62,387 nt of DNA from Wenzhouxiangellaceae bacterium (GCA_007695005.1 REEQ01000090.1:1-62387); one strand, 5' to 3'. Shown: positions 17,452 through 29,400, counted from the stretch's first letter. Notes: generated from the sequence alone by a model not told the origin. Numbers and translations are program-made.

Positions 17452-17840
17452 CCATGTCGAATCCATCGGCATCGTCAGTGCCAGGCAAACAAGCTGAAGT
17501 CTGGGGAAAGGCCGTCTGGTTCTGCTTAGGTGCCGGAATCAATTCCCGGTGCCTCCTGCAAGATCGAAAGGATTGGGTGTAGAGAAGCACCGGGTGGTAC
17601 CCGCCAGCTCACGGGCTTGCCGGGTTAGCGACTTGGGCAACAGACCCACCGGGAGCGGCCTTGGGGTCGGTACAGCTCCTTTCGTGGCGCCGCCGGTCTT
17701 GGGGCTTCGATCCGGCACGGATGAAGGCTGAGAGCCAGGGAAAACTCACTGCTGGACCCCGCACCCGGCAAGCCCGTGATCTGACAGATACCACCCGTTG
17801 CGAAAGTGAGGAGAAGGTGGAAAGAAGGGGCGCTTCATGG
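17452..17840. repeat. Direct repeat copy 2, containing a 205-bp inverted-arm element
   Basis: Second copy of the repeat. Its arms are 17592-17625 and 17763-17796, sharing GGGTGGTA at the outer end and TCACGGGCTTGCCGGGT at the inner end, with only four mismatches across 34 positions. Three of the four mismatches become G-U wobble pairs if the minus strand is transcribed, which favours an RNA stem read in the direction of groEL and thiS. Similarity to copy 1 ends abruptly after about 17841. Confidence 0.8.
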
Positions 17841-17987
17841 TTCTTGCAGGAGTTCTGGCTTGGTTCAAACTTCGGGTTTGTGCACACTGGCCCTGTGCTT
17901 TCTCCCGAAAGCTCGCACGGGCACTGGCCTCTTGTCTGACTCGATCTCCCCGTCATCCAACCTCCTCCATTCTCCTTTTCCAGCCCC

Positions 17988-18020
17988 AAAAAAAACCCCG
18001 GGCGAACCCGGGGTTTTTTT
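17988..18020. terminator. Bidirectional rho-independent terminator after groEL
   Basis: A 7-bp GC stem (CCCCGGG/CCCGGGG) with a CGAA loop at 17996-18013. On the plus strand seven T residues follow (18014-18020). On the minus strand eight T residues follow (complement of 17988-17995). It lies about 40 bases beyond the groEL stop and will end the groESL transcript; it can also stop plus-strand reading from the repeat region. Confidence 0.93.
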
Positions 18021-18061
18021 CGTCTTGCTTTCAGACCAAAAGCGTCTGAGTGAAAAGCAGC

Positions 18062-19729
<1,668 letters not shown>

Positions 19730-19763
19730 TCAATGCGTCGATTTTGGGGACGAATGGCTGTGT

Positions 19764-20054
19764 TCAGGACTCGATGACGGCCATGATGTCGTCTTCGCGC
19801 ATCACCAGCAGCTCTTCACCATCGACCTTGACTTCGGTACCGGAGTACTTGCCGAACAGCACCTTGTCGCCGACCTTCAGGTCCAGGGCGCGCTGCTCGC
19901 CGGAATCCAGGATCTTGCCGTTACCAACGGCCAGCACTTCGCCGCGAATCGGCTTTTCGGCTGCGCTGTCGGGAATCACGATCCCGCCGGGGCTGGTGCG
20001 CTCTTCTTCAACGCGCTTGATAATGACGCGATCATGCAAGGGACGCAGTTTCAT
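19764..20054 (-). CDS. groES: Co-chaperonin GroES (Hsp10)
   Basis: 96 residues. It caps the GroEL ring. It begins [14 protein letters not shown], carries the mobile-loop region [15 protein letters not shown], and includes [16 protein letters not shown], all typical. First gene of the groESL operon, with about 150 bases of leader behind a sigma-32-like promoter. No CIRCE (HrcA) inverted repeat was found in that leader, so control is probably by the heat-shock sigma factor alone. Confidence 0.98.
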   Translation of the reverse strand: MKLRPLHDRVIIKRVEEERTSPGGIVIPDSAAEKPIRGEVLAVGNGKILDSGEQRALDLKVGDKVLFGKYSGTEVKVDGEELLVMREDDIMAVIES

Positions 20055-20207
20055 GGGTAGGTCTCCCTTCTCAACTCGTTTGGGTGTTTAAGTCCATAGT
20101 TCACCGGCCGTGAGGTGCGATCCGCCACGCCGGCTCCACTTGCTTGTCGGGCAGAGACCGCTCCATCCATCGGATGGTTGAAGCAGCCGCCGCCGATACG
20201 GAATGCC

Positions 20208-20236
20208 AAATGGAGCCCCGACGCAGGCTTTTCAAG
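20208..20236 (-). promoter_or_regulatory. Sigma-32 (heat-shock) promoter of groESL
   Basis: On the minus strand, CTTGAAA (20236-20230) is followed after 14 bases by CTCCATTT (20215-20208). The sigma-32 consensus is CTTGAAA, 11-16 bases, then CCCCATNT, so only one core base differs. The position, about 150 bases before groES and pointing at it, supports the call. Confidence 0.75.
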
Positions 20237-20331
20237 GGGAAATTCGCAGCAAGCCGGCCAGTCAGGGGAATGTTTGCTGACGCTTGTGGACATACAATGG
20301 TCGGTTGAATGCCACGCATCAGGAGATGACG

Positions 20332-20664
20332 ATGGAACAAGCCCGCCTTTGGCTGGTCATGACCACGGTGGAAAGTCAGGCGCAAGGCGAGCAGCTGGCT
20401 CGGCGACTGGTTGAACAGCGGCTGGCAGCCTGCGTCAGCCTCGGCCAGCCGGTGTCCAGCGTGTACCCCTGGCAGGGCACGATCGAGTCGGCCAGCGAAG
20501 TCCCGCTGTGGATCAAGACCACACCGGATCGACTGCCTGCGCTGAAGTCCGCCCTGGACGAGCACCACCCCTACGAGGTGCCCGAGATGCTGGCTGTGCC
20601 GGTCAAAGATGGCCTGGAGGCATACTTCCGCTGGGCTCAGGAATGGATCAATGATGAACAATAA
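20332..20664 (+). CDS. cutA: Divalent-cation tolerance protein CutA
   Basis: 110 residues from ATG 20332, which has AGGAG six bases upstream; the frame is open further 5' but without a better start. It is a small trimeric ferredoxin-like protein linked to copper and divalent-metal tolerance, with unclear biochemistry. Family features include LVMTTVESQAQGEQLARRLV, LAACVS, a YPWQGTIE segment and WIKTTPDRLPAL. It overlaps the start of dsbD, the classic cutA-dsbD pair of gammaproteobacteria. Confidence 0.95.
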   Translation: MEQARLWLVMTTVESQAQGEQLARRLVEQRLAACVSLGQPVSSVYPWQGTIESASEVPLWIKTTPDRLPALKSALDEHHPYEVPEMLAVPVKDGLEAYFRWAQEWINDEQ

Positions 20665-22891
20665 GACACGCAGCCATCACCACTGGCTGGCCAGCCTGCT
20701 CCTGCTGCTGGCAATGCCAGTCTCGGCACAGATCAATCCGGATGACCTGCTCCCGGTCGAGGATGCCTTCGCCCTGCAAGCCAGCGTGGTTCAGGACCGG
20801 ATTGTCCTGAGCTGGGAAATCGCCGAGGGCTATTACCTCTACCGTCATGCCTTCCGGGTCGAGTCCAACCAGACCGACGTGGTCCTGGGCGAGCTCCAGA
20901 TCCCGCCCGGTGAGCAGACTTATGACGAGTTTTTCGGCGAAACGGAAACCTACCGCGGCCAGGTAAGCCTGACCGTTCCAGTACTCGAGCGTCCGTCCGA
21001 CGGCACGATCAGCCTGCAGGTGCGCTCGCAGGGCTGTGCCGACCTCGGCGTCTGCTATCCGCCGCATCGCCAGACGCTGGAACTGGAGCTGCCGGCGCGC
21101 TCGGCCCTGGAACGCTCGGGCCTGCAAAACCTGCTTGGAGGCACCGGTTCCAGACCCGCCAACAGCCTGATCGGCACCGGCTCGGGTGCCCTGCCGGATG
21201 AACAGGCCTTTCGTTTCGAGGCCATCGCCGCCAACGCCGGCACCCTGCTGGTGCGCTTTACCGCCCTGCCCGAATACTATCTTTATCGCCACGCCTTCGC
21301 GTTTTCCGTCGCCGATGAGGATATCAGCGTCGTTCGAACCGACCTGCCACCTGGCGAGGCCAAGCATGATGAATTCTTTGGCGACACCGAGGTATTCTTC
21401 GGCGAGGTGGAAATACCGCTCCACCTGTCACGCCCCGCCGGGCCGGCGCGGTCCATCACTCTGGTAGCCGATTTCCAGGGTTGTTGGGAAGGCGGTATCT
21501 GCTACCCGCCGCTGCAACGCAGCCTGTCTGTGGACCTGCCGGCCAGCGACCGCGACATCCGGCCCGTGGATGGCGTCGACAGCAGACCGGCTGCAGCGCC
21601 CGTTGCCGAACAGGATCGCCTGGCCCAGGCACTGTCCGGAACGCCGCTGCTGGCTTTAAGCCTGTTTCTGCTGGCCGGCATCTTGCTGGCGTTCACGCCC
21701 TGCGTCTTTCCGATGGTGCCGATCCTGTCCGGACTGATCGCCGGCGAAGGCGACCGCATGACCACTGGCCGCGCGTTTCGCCTGTCGCTGGTCTACGTCC
21801 TGGCCATGGCCCTGGTCTACACCGCCTTCGGCGTGATTGCCGGCATGTTCGGCCAGAACCTGCAGGCGCTGTTTCAGCACCCGGTCATTCTCAGCGCTTT
21901 TGCCGGACTGTTCGTTCTGCTGTCTTTGGCGATGTTCGGGTTTTATGAGCTGCAGCTGCCGTCCAGCTGGCAGACGCGCCTGAATGAGTGGTCCAACCGG
22001 GCCGAGGGCGGAACCTTGATCGGGGCTGCAATCATGGGGGCAGTGTCGGCGCTGGTGGTCGGGCCTTGCGTGGCGCCGGCACTGATGGGCGCGCTGATCT
22101 ACATCGGCCAGACCGGCGATGCCGTGCTTGGCGGGGCGGCCTTGTTTTCCATGGCCATCGGCATGGGCATCCCGCTGGTGATCTGGGGCACATCAGCCGG
22201 CCGCCTGCTGCCTCGCGCAGGGGCATGGATGAACGCAGTCAAGGCCGTGTTCGGTGTCGGTCTGCTGGCCCTGGCAATCTGGATGCTGGAGCGCGTGGTT
22301 CCATCAGCGGTGACCATGCTGCTTTGGGGGGCTTTGGCCATTGCCTGTGCCGTCTATCTGGGCGCCCTGACACGCCTGCCACCGGAGGTGCCCGGATGGC
22401 GCAAGCTCTGGCAGGGCCTGGGCGTGATGTTGCTGGTTTTCGGCGTGATCCAGTTCGTCGGCGCCCTGTCCGGCGGCAATGACTGGCTACGACCACTCAA
22501 TCACCTGCGCGGCGGTGCAGCCGGCAGCGGCGAGCAGCTGCCAAGCTTCCGTACCCTAGACAGCCTTGCAGAGCTGCAAACTGCCATTGCCACGGCACCC
22601 GGACCGGTATTTCTGGACTTTTACGCCGACTGGTGCGTCGACTGCGTTCGGATGCAAAGGCGCACCTTTCCTGATCCGCAAGTGGCAGCTGCAATGAGCG
22701 AGTTCAGCCTGCTCAAGGTCGATGTCACCGCCTACACCGCAGACCACCAGGAAATCCTGGGTCACTTCGGGCTGATCGGTCCTCCCGCCTACCTGTTCTT
22801 CCGCGATGACCGTGAGCTGACCGAGCTGCGCAGTTTTGGCTTCATGCCGCCAGCCCGCTTTCTCGAGCTGCTCGGGCAGGCGCGTCGATGA
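20651..22891 (+). CDS. dsbD: Thiol:disulfide interchange protein DsbD, with a doubled N-terminal domain
   Basis: 746 residues from ATG 20651, inside the end of cutA. It passes electrons from cytoplasmic thioredoxin across the inner membrane to periplasmic DsbC, DsbG and cytochrome c maturation proteins. Order: signal peptide (to about 30); periplasmic alpha domain 1 (30-141, redox pair in QGCADLGVCYPP); alpha domain 2 (183-295, QGCWEGGICYPP); a transmembrane core (330-616) with the conserved cysteines in FTPCVFPMVP and VVGPCVAPALMG; and a C-terminal thioredoxin domain with WCVDC (about 661-665). E. coli DsbD has one alpha domain of about 120 residues; here two complete copies are present, both with YYLYRHAF and both cysteines. 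Confidence 0.95.
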   Translation: MMNNKTRSHHHWLASLLLLLAMPVSAQINPDDLLPVEDAFALQASVVQDRIVLSWEIAEGYYLYRHAFRVESNQTDVVLGELQIPPGEQTYDEFFGETETYRGQVSLTVPVLERPSDGTISLQVRSQGCADLGVCYPPHRQTLELELPARSALERSGLQNLLGGTGSRPANSLIGTGSGALPDEQAFRFEAIAANAGTLLVRFTALPEYYLYRHAFAFSVADEDISVVRTDLPPGEAKHDEFFGDTEVFFGEVEIPLHLSRPAGPARSITLVADFQGCWEGGICYPPLQRSLSVDLPASDRDIRPVDGVDSRPAAAPVAEQDRLAQALSGTPLLALSLFLLAGILLAFTPCVFPMVPILSGLIAGEGDRMTTGRAFRLSLVYVLAMALVYTAFGVIAGMFGQNLQALFQHPVILSAFAGLFVLLSLAMFGFYELQLPSSWQTRLNEWSNRAEGGTLIGAAIMGAVSALVVGPCVAPALMGALIYIGQTGDAVLGGAALFSMAIGMGIPLVIWGTSAGRLLPRAGAWMNAVKAVFGVGLLALAIWMLERVVPSAVTMLLWGALAIACAVYLGALTRLPPEVPGWRKLWQGLGVMLLVFGVIQFVGALSGGNDWLRPLNHLRGGAAGSGEQLPSFRTLDSLAELQTAIATAPGPVFLDFYADWCVDCVRMQRRTFPDPQVAAAMSEFSLLKVDVTAYTADHQEILGHFGLIGPPAYLFFRDDRELTELRSFGFMPPARFLELLGQARR

Positions 22892-23424
22892 ACGCTCGCA
22901 CCCTGACAATGTTCGCACTGGTCGCCGCACTCGGACTGATGGCCGGCATTGGCGTTGCCTGGCTAGGCCGCCCCGAACCACCGGCGGTGGGCCTGAGCGG
23001 GGCGACAGTAGGCGACGTTCGGCCAGACTTCCGTCACGGCTCGCTGGACGGTCAGTGGGTCAGCGCCGCCGATTTTGACGGCCAGTTGATGCTTGTCAAC
23101 TTCTGGGCAACCTGGTGTGCACCATGCCGGCGTGAAATGCCACTGCTGCAGGAAGCCAGCCAGGCCCATGCCGACCAGCTGGTCGTGATCGGCATCGCCA
23201 TCGACGACCCCGGTCCAGTGCGCGACTTCGTCACCGAGCTGGGGATCAGTTACCCCATTCTGGTGGGGGCCGGCGATGTGATGCGAACCCAGCGGGCCTG
23301 GGGCAACAGCGCCGGTGCTCTGCCCTACACCGTTCTGGTCGACCGCGACGGCATCATCCGCTGGCAACACCTGGGAGAGGTGACTGCCGAGGAACTCCGC
23401 GCCCTGCTGCAGCAGTGGCTCTGA
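22888..23424 (+). CDS. TlpA/ResA-like periplasmic thioredoxin
   Basis: 178 residues. A single N-terminal hydrophobic segment (about 8-26) anchors or exports a thioredoxin domain with the active site NFWATWCAPCRREMP (about residue 75) and the cis-proline region GALPYTVLVDRDG. Proteins of this kind reduce specific periplasmic disulfides, often in cytochrome maturation, and draw electrons from DsbD. The four-base ATGA overlap with dsbD fits a donor-acceptor pair. The specific target is not shown by the sequence. Confidence 0.9.
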   Translation: MNARTLTMFALVAALGLMAGIGVAWLGRPEPPAVGLSGATVGDVRPDFRHGSLDGQWVSAADFDGQLMLVNFWATWCAPCRREMPLLQEASQAHADQLVVIGIAIDDPGPVRDFVTELGISYPILVGAGDVMRTQRAWGNSAGALPYTVLVDRDGIIRWQHLGEVTAEELRALLQQWL

Positions 23425-23565
23425 GCTGGCAGCCAGCGTGCGCCGCCCGGAACGCCGGCAGCGCGCCAGCCCAAACTCCCGCAAATAGTCACCGTACGTC
23501 GCCGAACGTGTGGACAATGTCGGCAACATCAGGCAAACTGCCCGTCTTTTGGTGCAGGAAGCAAG

Positions 23566-24018
23566 ATGCCAAGCGTTCTGGTCATCCACGGACCAAACCT
23601 GAACATGCTGGGTCGCCGCGAGCCGGACGTTTACGGAACCACCACGCTGGCCGAAATCGACGCCCAGCTGGCTCGATTCGCCGCCAGCTGCGGGGTGGAG
23701 CTGAGCTGTTTCCAGTCCAACGCCGAGCATGAGCTGGTTGAGCGCATTCAGGCAGCCGCCCAGGATGCCACCGACTGGATTCTGATCAATCCAGCTGCAT
23801 TCACCCACACATCGGTCGCGCTGCGCGATGCGCTTAGCGCGGTTGGCCTGCCCTTCATCGAGATACATCTGAGCAACCCCGACCGACGCGAGCCGTTCCG
23901 GCATCGGTCGTACTTTTCTGATCTGGCCGCCGGCACCATTTGCGGCTTCGGTGCGGACTCCTACCTGCTGGCCCTGCAGGCAGTGGTCAATCGCAGCGAC
24001 GTTTCAAGCGAGAGCTGA
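23566..24018 (+). CDS. aroQ: 3-dehydroquinate dehydratase, type II
   Basis: 150 residues. It catalyses the third step of the shikimate pathway as a dodecamer. All type II landmarks are visible: [16 protein letters not shown] with the loop arginine and tyrosine, [30 protein letters not shown], and [17 protein letters not shown]. It stands just ahead of accB-accC, an arrangement common in gammaproteobacteria. About 140 bases separate it from the tlpA-like gene, so it may have its own promoter. Confidence 0.97.
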   Translation: MPSVLVIHGPNLNMLGRREPDVYGTTTLAEIDAQLARFAASCGVELSCFQSNAEHELVERIQAAAQDATDWILINPAAFTHTSVALRDALSAVGLPFIEIHLSNPDRREPFRHRSYFSDLAAGTICGFGADSYLLALQAVVNRSDVSSES

Positions 24019-24019
24019 C

Positions 24020-24505
24020 ATGGACCTGAGAAAGATAAAAAAACTGATCGAGCTGCTGGAAGAGTCCCAGCTGGCCGAAATCGAGATCCACGAAGGAGAA
24101 GAATCCGTCCGCCTGATTCGCCACCATCCGCAGCCGGCCATGCCGCAGACCCTGCATATGCCGGCAGCGGTGGCCGGACCAGCGGCAGCTCCCCAGGGAT
24201 TGGCGCCGGCAGCGGCGCCTGCCCAGCCGCACACGGCCGACGACCAGGAAGCCCATCTGCCTGACGGCGAAATCGTGCGCTCACCCATGGTTGGCACCTT
24301 CTATTCGGCGCCAAACCCGGACTCGCCGCCGTTTGTCAAGGTTGGGGCCAGCGTCAGCTCGGGCGATACCTTGTGCCTGATCGAAGCCATGAAAATGTTC
24401 AATCAGATCGAGGCAGAGCTTTCCGGTCAGGTGCTGGCGGTTCTGGTCGAGGACGGTCAGCCCGTGGAGTTCGACGAACCGCTGTTCGTGATCAAGAAAG
24501 GCTGA
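24020..24505 (+). CDS. accB: Biotin carboxyl carrier protein of acetyl-CoA carboxylase
   Basis: 161 residues from ATG 24020, two bases after the aroQ stop region. It carries biotin between the carboxylase and carboxyltransferase halves of acetyl-CoA carboxylase. The N-terminus [16 protein letters not shown], an Ala/Pro-rich linker (about 45-75), and a biotinyl domain with [12 protein letters not shown] (the lysine is biotinylated) are all present. Upstream in-frame codons belong to aroQ in another frame. Confidence 0.97.
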   Translation: MDLRKIKKLIELLEESQLAEIEIHEGEESVRLIRHHPQPAMPQTLHMPAAVAGPAAAPQGLAPAAAPAQPHTADDQEAHLPDGEIVRSPMVGTFYSAPNPDSPPFVKVGASVSSGDTLCLIEAMKMFNQIEAELSGQVLAVLVEDGQPVEFDEPLFVIKKG

Positions 24506-24508
24506 TCC

Positions 24509-25861
24509 ATGCCCCCGTTCAAGAAAATACTGATCGCCAACCGGGGCGAGATCGCGCTTCGCATCCTGCGCGCCTGCGAGGCGATGGACATTCGCACCGT
24601 GGCCGTGCACTCCACCGTCGACCGCAACCTCAAGCACGTCGGCATGGCCGACGAATCGGTCTGCATCGGCCCCGCCCCGGCCAACTTGAGCTACCTGAAT
24701 GTGCCGGCAATCATCGCGGCGATGGAAGTGACCGATGCCGAAGCCGTTCATCCCGGCTATGGATTCCTGGCCGAAAATGCCGACTTTGCCGAGCGCGTGG
24801 AGGAATCCGGTTTCACGTTCATCGGTCCCCGGGCGGAAACCATCCGCCTGATGGGCGACAAGGTTTCGGCCATCAACGCCATGCGCCAGGCGGGCGTTCC
24901 CTGCGTCCCGGGCTCTAACGGTCCGCTCAATGATGACGAGCGACGTACCCTGCGCCTGGCCTCGGAAATCGGCTACCCCGTGCTGATCAAGGCGGCAGCC
25001 GGCGGCGGCGGTCGCGGAATGCGCGTTGTCCATTCGCCCGAAGACCTGATCAAGGCCGTTGCGCTCACCCGCCAGGAAGCACGCAGTGGTTTCGGCGACG
25101 ATACCGTTTACATGGAAAAGTACCTGACCAATCCCCGCCACATCGAGATCCAGGTACTGGCTGACAGTCATGGCAATGCCGTTCACCTCGGTGAGCGCGA
25201 CTGCTCCATGCAGCGGCGCCACCAGAAGGTCATCGAGGAAGCACCAGCACCCGGCATCACGCCTGAGGAGCGCGACCGAATCGGACGCATCTGTACCGAT
25301 GCCTGCCGCCGAATCGGCTACCTGGGTGCTGGTACTTTCGAGTTCCTGTACGAAAACGGCGAGTTCTATTTCATCGAAATGAACACTCGCATCCAGGTTG
25401 AGCATCCTGTGACCGAGTGCGTCACCGGCCTGGACCTGATTCGCGCCCAGATCCAGGTGGCTGCGGGGCAGGCCCTGCCATTTACCCAGAAGGATGTAGT
25501 CCTGACCGGTCACGCCATCGAGTGCCGGATCAATGCCGAAGACCCGGACAAGTTCATTCCGCAACCGGGCACAGTCGACGCTTTTCACGCGCCGGGCGGT
25601 CCGGGCATTCGCATCGACTCGCACATTTACGACGGCTATCGGATTCCGCCGAACTACGACTCCATGATCGGCAAGCTGATCGCCCATGCCGAATCCAGGG
25701 AAGCGGCCATTGCCAGGATGAGAGTGGCGCTTGATGAGATGGTTCTGCGCGGAGTGGTGACCAACACAGCGCTGCACCAGCGCCTGCTGCGCGATTCAGG
25801 CTTTCTGGAAGGCGGCACCAACATCCATTACCTGGAAAAACTCCTGAAGGGCAACGGTTGA
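24509..25861 (+). CDS. accC: Biotin carboxylase subunit of acetyl-CoA carboxylase
   Basis: 450 residues. It carboxylates the biotin of AccB using ATP and bicarbonate. It starts [19 protein letters not shown], carries the ATP-grasp loop [33 protein letters not shown], and the catalytic [16 protein letters not shown]. The length is standard. It lies three bases after accB and ends the run; convergent chpC follows after 124 bases, in which I see no clear terminator. Confidence 0.98.
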   Translation: MPPFKKILIANRGEIALRILRACEAMDIRTVAVHSTVDRNLKHVGMADESVCIGPAPANLSYLNVPAIIAAMEVTDAEAVHPGYGFLAENADFAERVEESGFTFIGPRAETIRLMGDKVSAINAMRQAGVPCVPGSNGPLNDDERRTLRLASEIGYPVLIKAAAGGGGRGMRVVHSPEDLIKAVALTRQEARSGFGDDTVYMEKYLTNPRHIEIQVLADSHGNAVHLGERDCSMQRRHQKVIEEAPAPGITPEERDRIGRICTDACRRIGYLGAGTFEFLYENGEFYFIEMNTRIQVEHPVTECVTGLDLIRAQIQVAAGQALPFTQKDVVLTGHAIECRINAEDPDKFIPQPGTVDAFHAPGGPGIRIDSHIYDGYRIPPNYDSMIGKLIAHAESREAAIARMRVALDEMVLRGVVTNTALHQRLLRDSGFLEGGTNIHYLEKLLKGNG

Positions 25862-25985
25862 GCCGACAGCGGCAAACCGAGCCGACTCGGCCCCGGCCTT
25901 GCTCGCAGTCAACTCAGGGAAAAAGCCGCAAGGAAGCGCACGCGGATTTGCCAAGAGCAGCCCTTGCTCCCAGGCCTGACTTGAA

Positions 25986-26462
25986 TCAACCGGCAGTCAG
26001 CGGCAGAGCACCGAAGGCTGCATGGGCAACCAGGTGGCCCAGGCGATCCAGATCCGGCACCAGCGCTTCGGTACTTTCGACAATGACTCGCCCGGCCACG
26101 GCGATCGGCTTCGAGTCAGCAGGTACCTCAGTCAGATTGTCTTCCGTCACCGTGGTCAGTCGGGGAAAGCCCTGGGCCAGAATGGCAACATAGGGCATGC
26201 GCTCATTGTTGATCAGGGTCTTGGTGATACAAAGGCGGGCACCGGCGCTGGACTCCACCTCTGCCTGTTCGGTAAGCACCGCGTAACTGATCAACGGCAC
26301 CTGCCAGCCACGCCAGAGAAAAGTACCCAGCAGCCACTCCGGCGCCTGCGGCACGGGCTCGGGTTCACTGTAGCCAACAACTTCGGCCACGGTCGCATTG
26401 GGGATCAGAATATGGGTGCCCGTCAAGGGCACCATCACGCTACGAATTTCAAGGTCGGACAT
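25986..26462 (-). CDS. chpC: CheW-like adaptor, ChpC type
   Basis: 158 residues with one CheW-like domain (VPLTGTHILIPNATVAEVVGY, WLLGTFLWRGWQVPLISY). It is the last gene of the Pil-Chp cluster, six bases after chpA. In Pseudomonas aeruginosa ChpC is an accessory adaptor linking chemoreceptors to ChpA. The assignment rests on position and domain; CheW paralogs are hard to tell apart by sequence alone. Confidence 0.82.
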   Translation of the reverse strand: MSDLEIRSVMVPLTGTHILIPNATVAEVVGYSEPEPVPQAPEWLLGTFLWRGWQVPLISYAVLTEQAEVESSAGARLCITKTLINNERMPYVAILAQGFPRLTTVTEDNLTEVPADSKPIAVAGRVIVESTEALVPDLDRLGHLVAHAAFGALPLTAG

Positions 26463-26468
26463 CTGTGC

Positions 26469-29400
26469 TTATCCCTCCGGCACCGGCATTTCAAGCAGGT
26501 CGAAGACATGCTGGACCAGGTCGGTTTCCTGGTAGGGCTTGGCCAGGTAGTCATTGACCCCCACCTCTCGCGCACGCTGGCGATGCTTCTCGCCGCTGCG
26601 CGAAGTGATCATCATCATGGGTACTTCCTTCAGGCGCGGATCGTTGCGCACGTGGATAGCCAGCTCATAGCCATCCATGCGCGGCATCTCGATATCCAGC
26701 AAAATCAGGTCAGGCACACGCTCGAACATCGCTTCGACCGCATCCAGACCATCACGCGCGGTGACCACCTCCAGCCCGCGGTGCTCGAGTACACGGGAGG
26801 TGACTCGACGCATGGTGATCGAGTCATCGACGACCATGACCAGCGGCGTGCGCTTGAGCTCCTGCGTCTTCTCGGTCAGCACCGTGCCGCGACCCGGCAG
26901 GATATCGCGATCAAAGGCCCGTCGGATCAGCGGCCCCATATCCAGAATCGGCACCACCTGGCCATCACCGGTGATCGTGCCGCCCAAAATTCCCGGAATC
27001 GAGCTGATCTGAGGGCCAACCGGCTTGATCACGATCTCGCGGTGCCCCATCAGTTCGGCCACGCGCAGCGCAGCACGCTGCTCACCGGCTTCGATCATCA
27101 GCAGAGACAAAGTGCCCCCGCCCACTTCCTCAGCCGACATATCCAGCTGGGGTTCCAGCTCCAGCAGCGGATATTGCTCTCCCGCATACTCCTGCGTCGG
27201 CTCCGGCGTCTCGATCTCGCGCAACCATTCATCGGCCAGAACGCGAGTCACCCCGCGCACGGCCTGCAGGGGAATCGCGAACTGTCGGTCCGCTGCGCGC
27301 ACCATGATCGCCTGCATGACGGTCAGCGACAGCGGAATGCGAATGGTGAACAACGCACCTTGGCCGGTCTTGCTCTGCGCGCTGACGCTGCCGCCAATCT
27401 GCCGGACCTCGTTGGCGACCACGTCCATGCCAATGCCACGCCCGGAAATCTCGCTGACCTGTTCGGCCGTGGAAAAGCCGGAACGGAAGATCATCTGGGT
27501 CAGCTCGGCATCACCAGGCTCACTCGAAGGATCCAGCAAACCGCGCTCCAGCGCACGCCGCCTGATCGCTTCGAGGTTCAGACCACCGCCATCATCCGAC
27601 ACGCGCATGACCAGCTCGGTAGCCTCACGGCCCACTTCGATAGTGATGGTGCCAGTTTCTGGCTTGTCCCGCTCGCGGCGCAGCGCCGGCTCTTCGATAC
27701 CGTGACTGACGGCATTGCGCAACAGATGCTCCATCGGTGCGGTGATGCGATCGAGCACGTTGCGGTCAAGCTCGCCTTCACCGCTGACGTTCACCCGCAG
27801 CTGCACCTTTTTCTCAAGCTCGCGTGCGGAGTTGCGAACCACTCGCCTGAAGCGCGGCAGCAAGGTATTGAACGACACCATGCGGGCCTGCATCAGGCCT
27901 TCCTGCAGCTCGGTATTGACCCGAGACTGCTGCATCAGCAGAGTTTCGGACTGACGGGTAGCATCGTCGAGAATGCCGGTCAGGCTGGTCAGGTCATTGA
28001 CCGATTCGGCCAGCGCTCGCGACAGCTGCTGAATGGTCGAATAACGGTCCAGCTCCAGCGGATCAAAGGCCTCGTCGGCCGGGCCATGCTCGCGCTCGTA
28101 GCGGGCAAGAATCTGTGCCTCGGTCTCGATTTCAAGCTTGCGCAGCTGGTCGCGCAGTCGAATGACCGTCTCGTCGACTTCGCCAACATTGCTGCGGAAG
28201 ACACTGATCTGCTGCTCCAGGCGGGAGCGGAAGATGCTGATCTCACCGGCATAGTTGACCAGCTCGTCGATAAGAGAGGACGGCACGCGCAGCGTTTCGG
28301 CGCGGGCCGTTGACGAGTCCTCTTCAACCGCGGCAGTCTCGGTGCGACCGATCTGCTCGGTCAGCTCCGGCAACGCCACGGCTTCTTCGAGATCCTCGGC
28401 CTGCTCAGCAAACAGATCGCTGAGCGAACGCATCGGCACGGCTTCACGCTTGACCACGGCATCTATCATGGAGTGCAAATGGTCACAGCCTGCCTCCAGC
28501 GCGTCGATTCGATCGCCGGTGGGGTCTTTCAGGCCGGCAGCGATGCCCTCGAGCATCTCTTCCATGACATGAGCCACCTGCCCGATCGGATTGAGACCAA
28601 CCATCCGGGCACTACCCTTGATCGTGTGCAGATCGCGCTGCAGGGCGGTGACCAGACTCTTGTCGTCCGGTGCTTCGCGCCACTTCTGCAGCACATCATC
28701 AGCATGCTCGAGCAGCTCCTGCCCTTCCTCCAGGAAGGCCTCAAGCAGGTCTTCGTTGACCTCCGAATAATCAACCTTGACCAGGTTGGTGTCATCATCG
28801 TCACCGCCCGCCGGCTCTGGCAGAGTCTGCCCAGTCTCCGGCCGATCAGGCACGAAGTGGCTGAGGTAGTCAGAATCGGACCGCTCCGCGCTTTCTTGAT
28901 CGGATGAACCGGCGGCACTGACATCGGCATCAACGTCGACATCCAATTCCGCCTCGGCTTCGATTTCAGCCTCGAGCGCTTCTTCATCACCCGCTTCAGC
29001 GTCGAGGTCAGCTTCAGCTTCAGCCTCCGCCTCAATAATTTCCTCAGCTTCGCTTTTCGCTTCAGCTTCAAGATCTGCTTCGGCCCCAAAGCCTGTTTCG
29101 GCTTCAAAGTCAGCCTCGGCTTCAGCTTCTTCCTCGGCTTCGTCCCCGATAGCTTCCAGGCCCGAATCGGGCTCTTCGCCTTGATCACTGAAGACAGCTT
29201 CCGATGGACTGACTTCCGGCTCGCTAACCGTATCATCGAGTTCGGCAAACTCATCGGCCGACACGAAAGGCCGCCTGGCATCACTTTCGGCTTCATCGGA
29301 TTCGATTGAGCGATCGCGCTCATCTTCGTCAGCGCTGAGCTCATCAGCAGTGCCTTGTGCCGGCTCCTCCGTCGGCTCCTCAGAGGTCGCCAGCACCTCA

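Larger units (their letters stand above)
16705..18061. other. Long non-coding region between thiS and groEL
   Basis: 1,357 bases without a convincing gene. Short open frames exist on both strands, but none has a good ribosome binding site, a recognisable domain or credible codon use. The content is: the thiS upstream hairpin, repeat copy 1 (16790-17178), a unique spacer (about 17185-17446) with nothing recognisable, repeat copy 2 (17452-17840), a small hairpin GCTTTC-TCCC-GAAAGC at 17897-17912, and the groEL terminator. Confidence 0.7.

Noticed and set aside
16887..17731. Near-identical 60-codon open frames in both repeat copies.
   Set aside because: They are identical because the DNA is; they lack ribosome binding sites, and structure in the DNA explains the conservation better.
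20055..20331. CIRCE element for HrcA control of groESL.
   Set aside because: No TTAGCACTC-N9-GAGTGCTAA-like sequence is present.
26022..28313. Plus-strand frame of 763 codons opposite chpA.
   Set aside because: Fully antisense to a coding region with clear domains; composition (His/Gln-rich) is that expected of a shadow frame.
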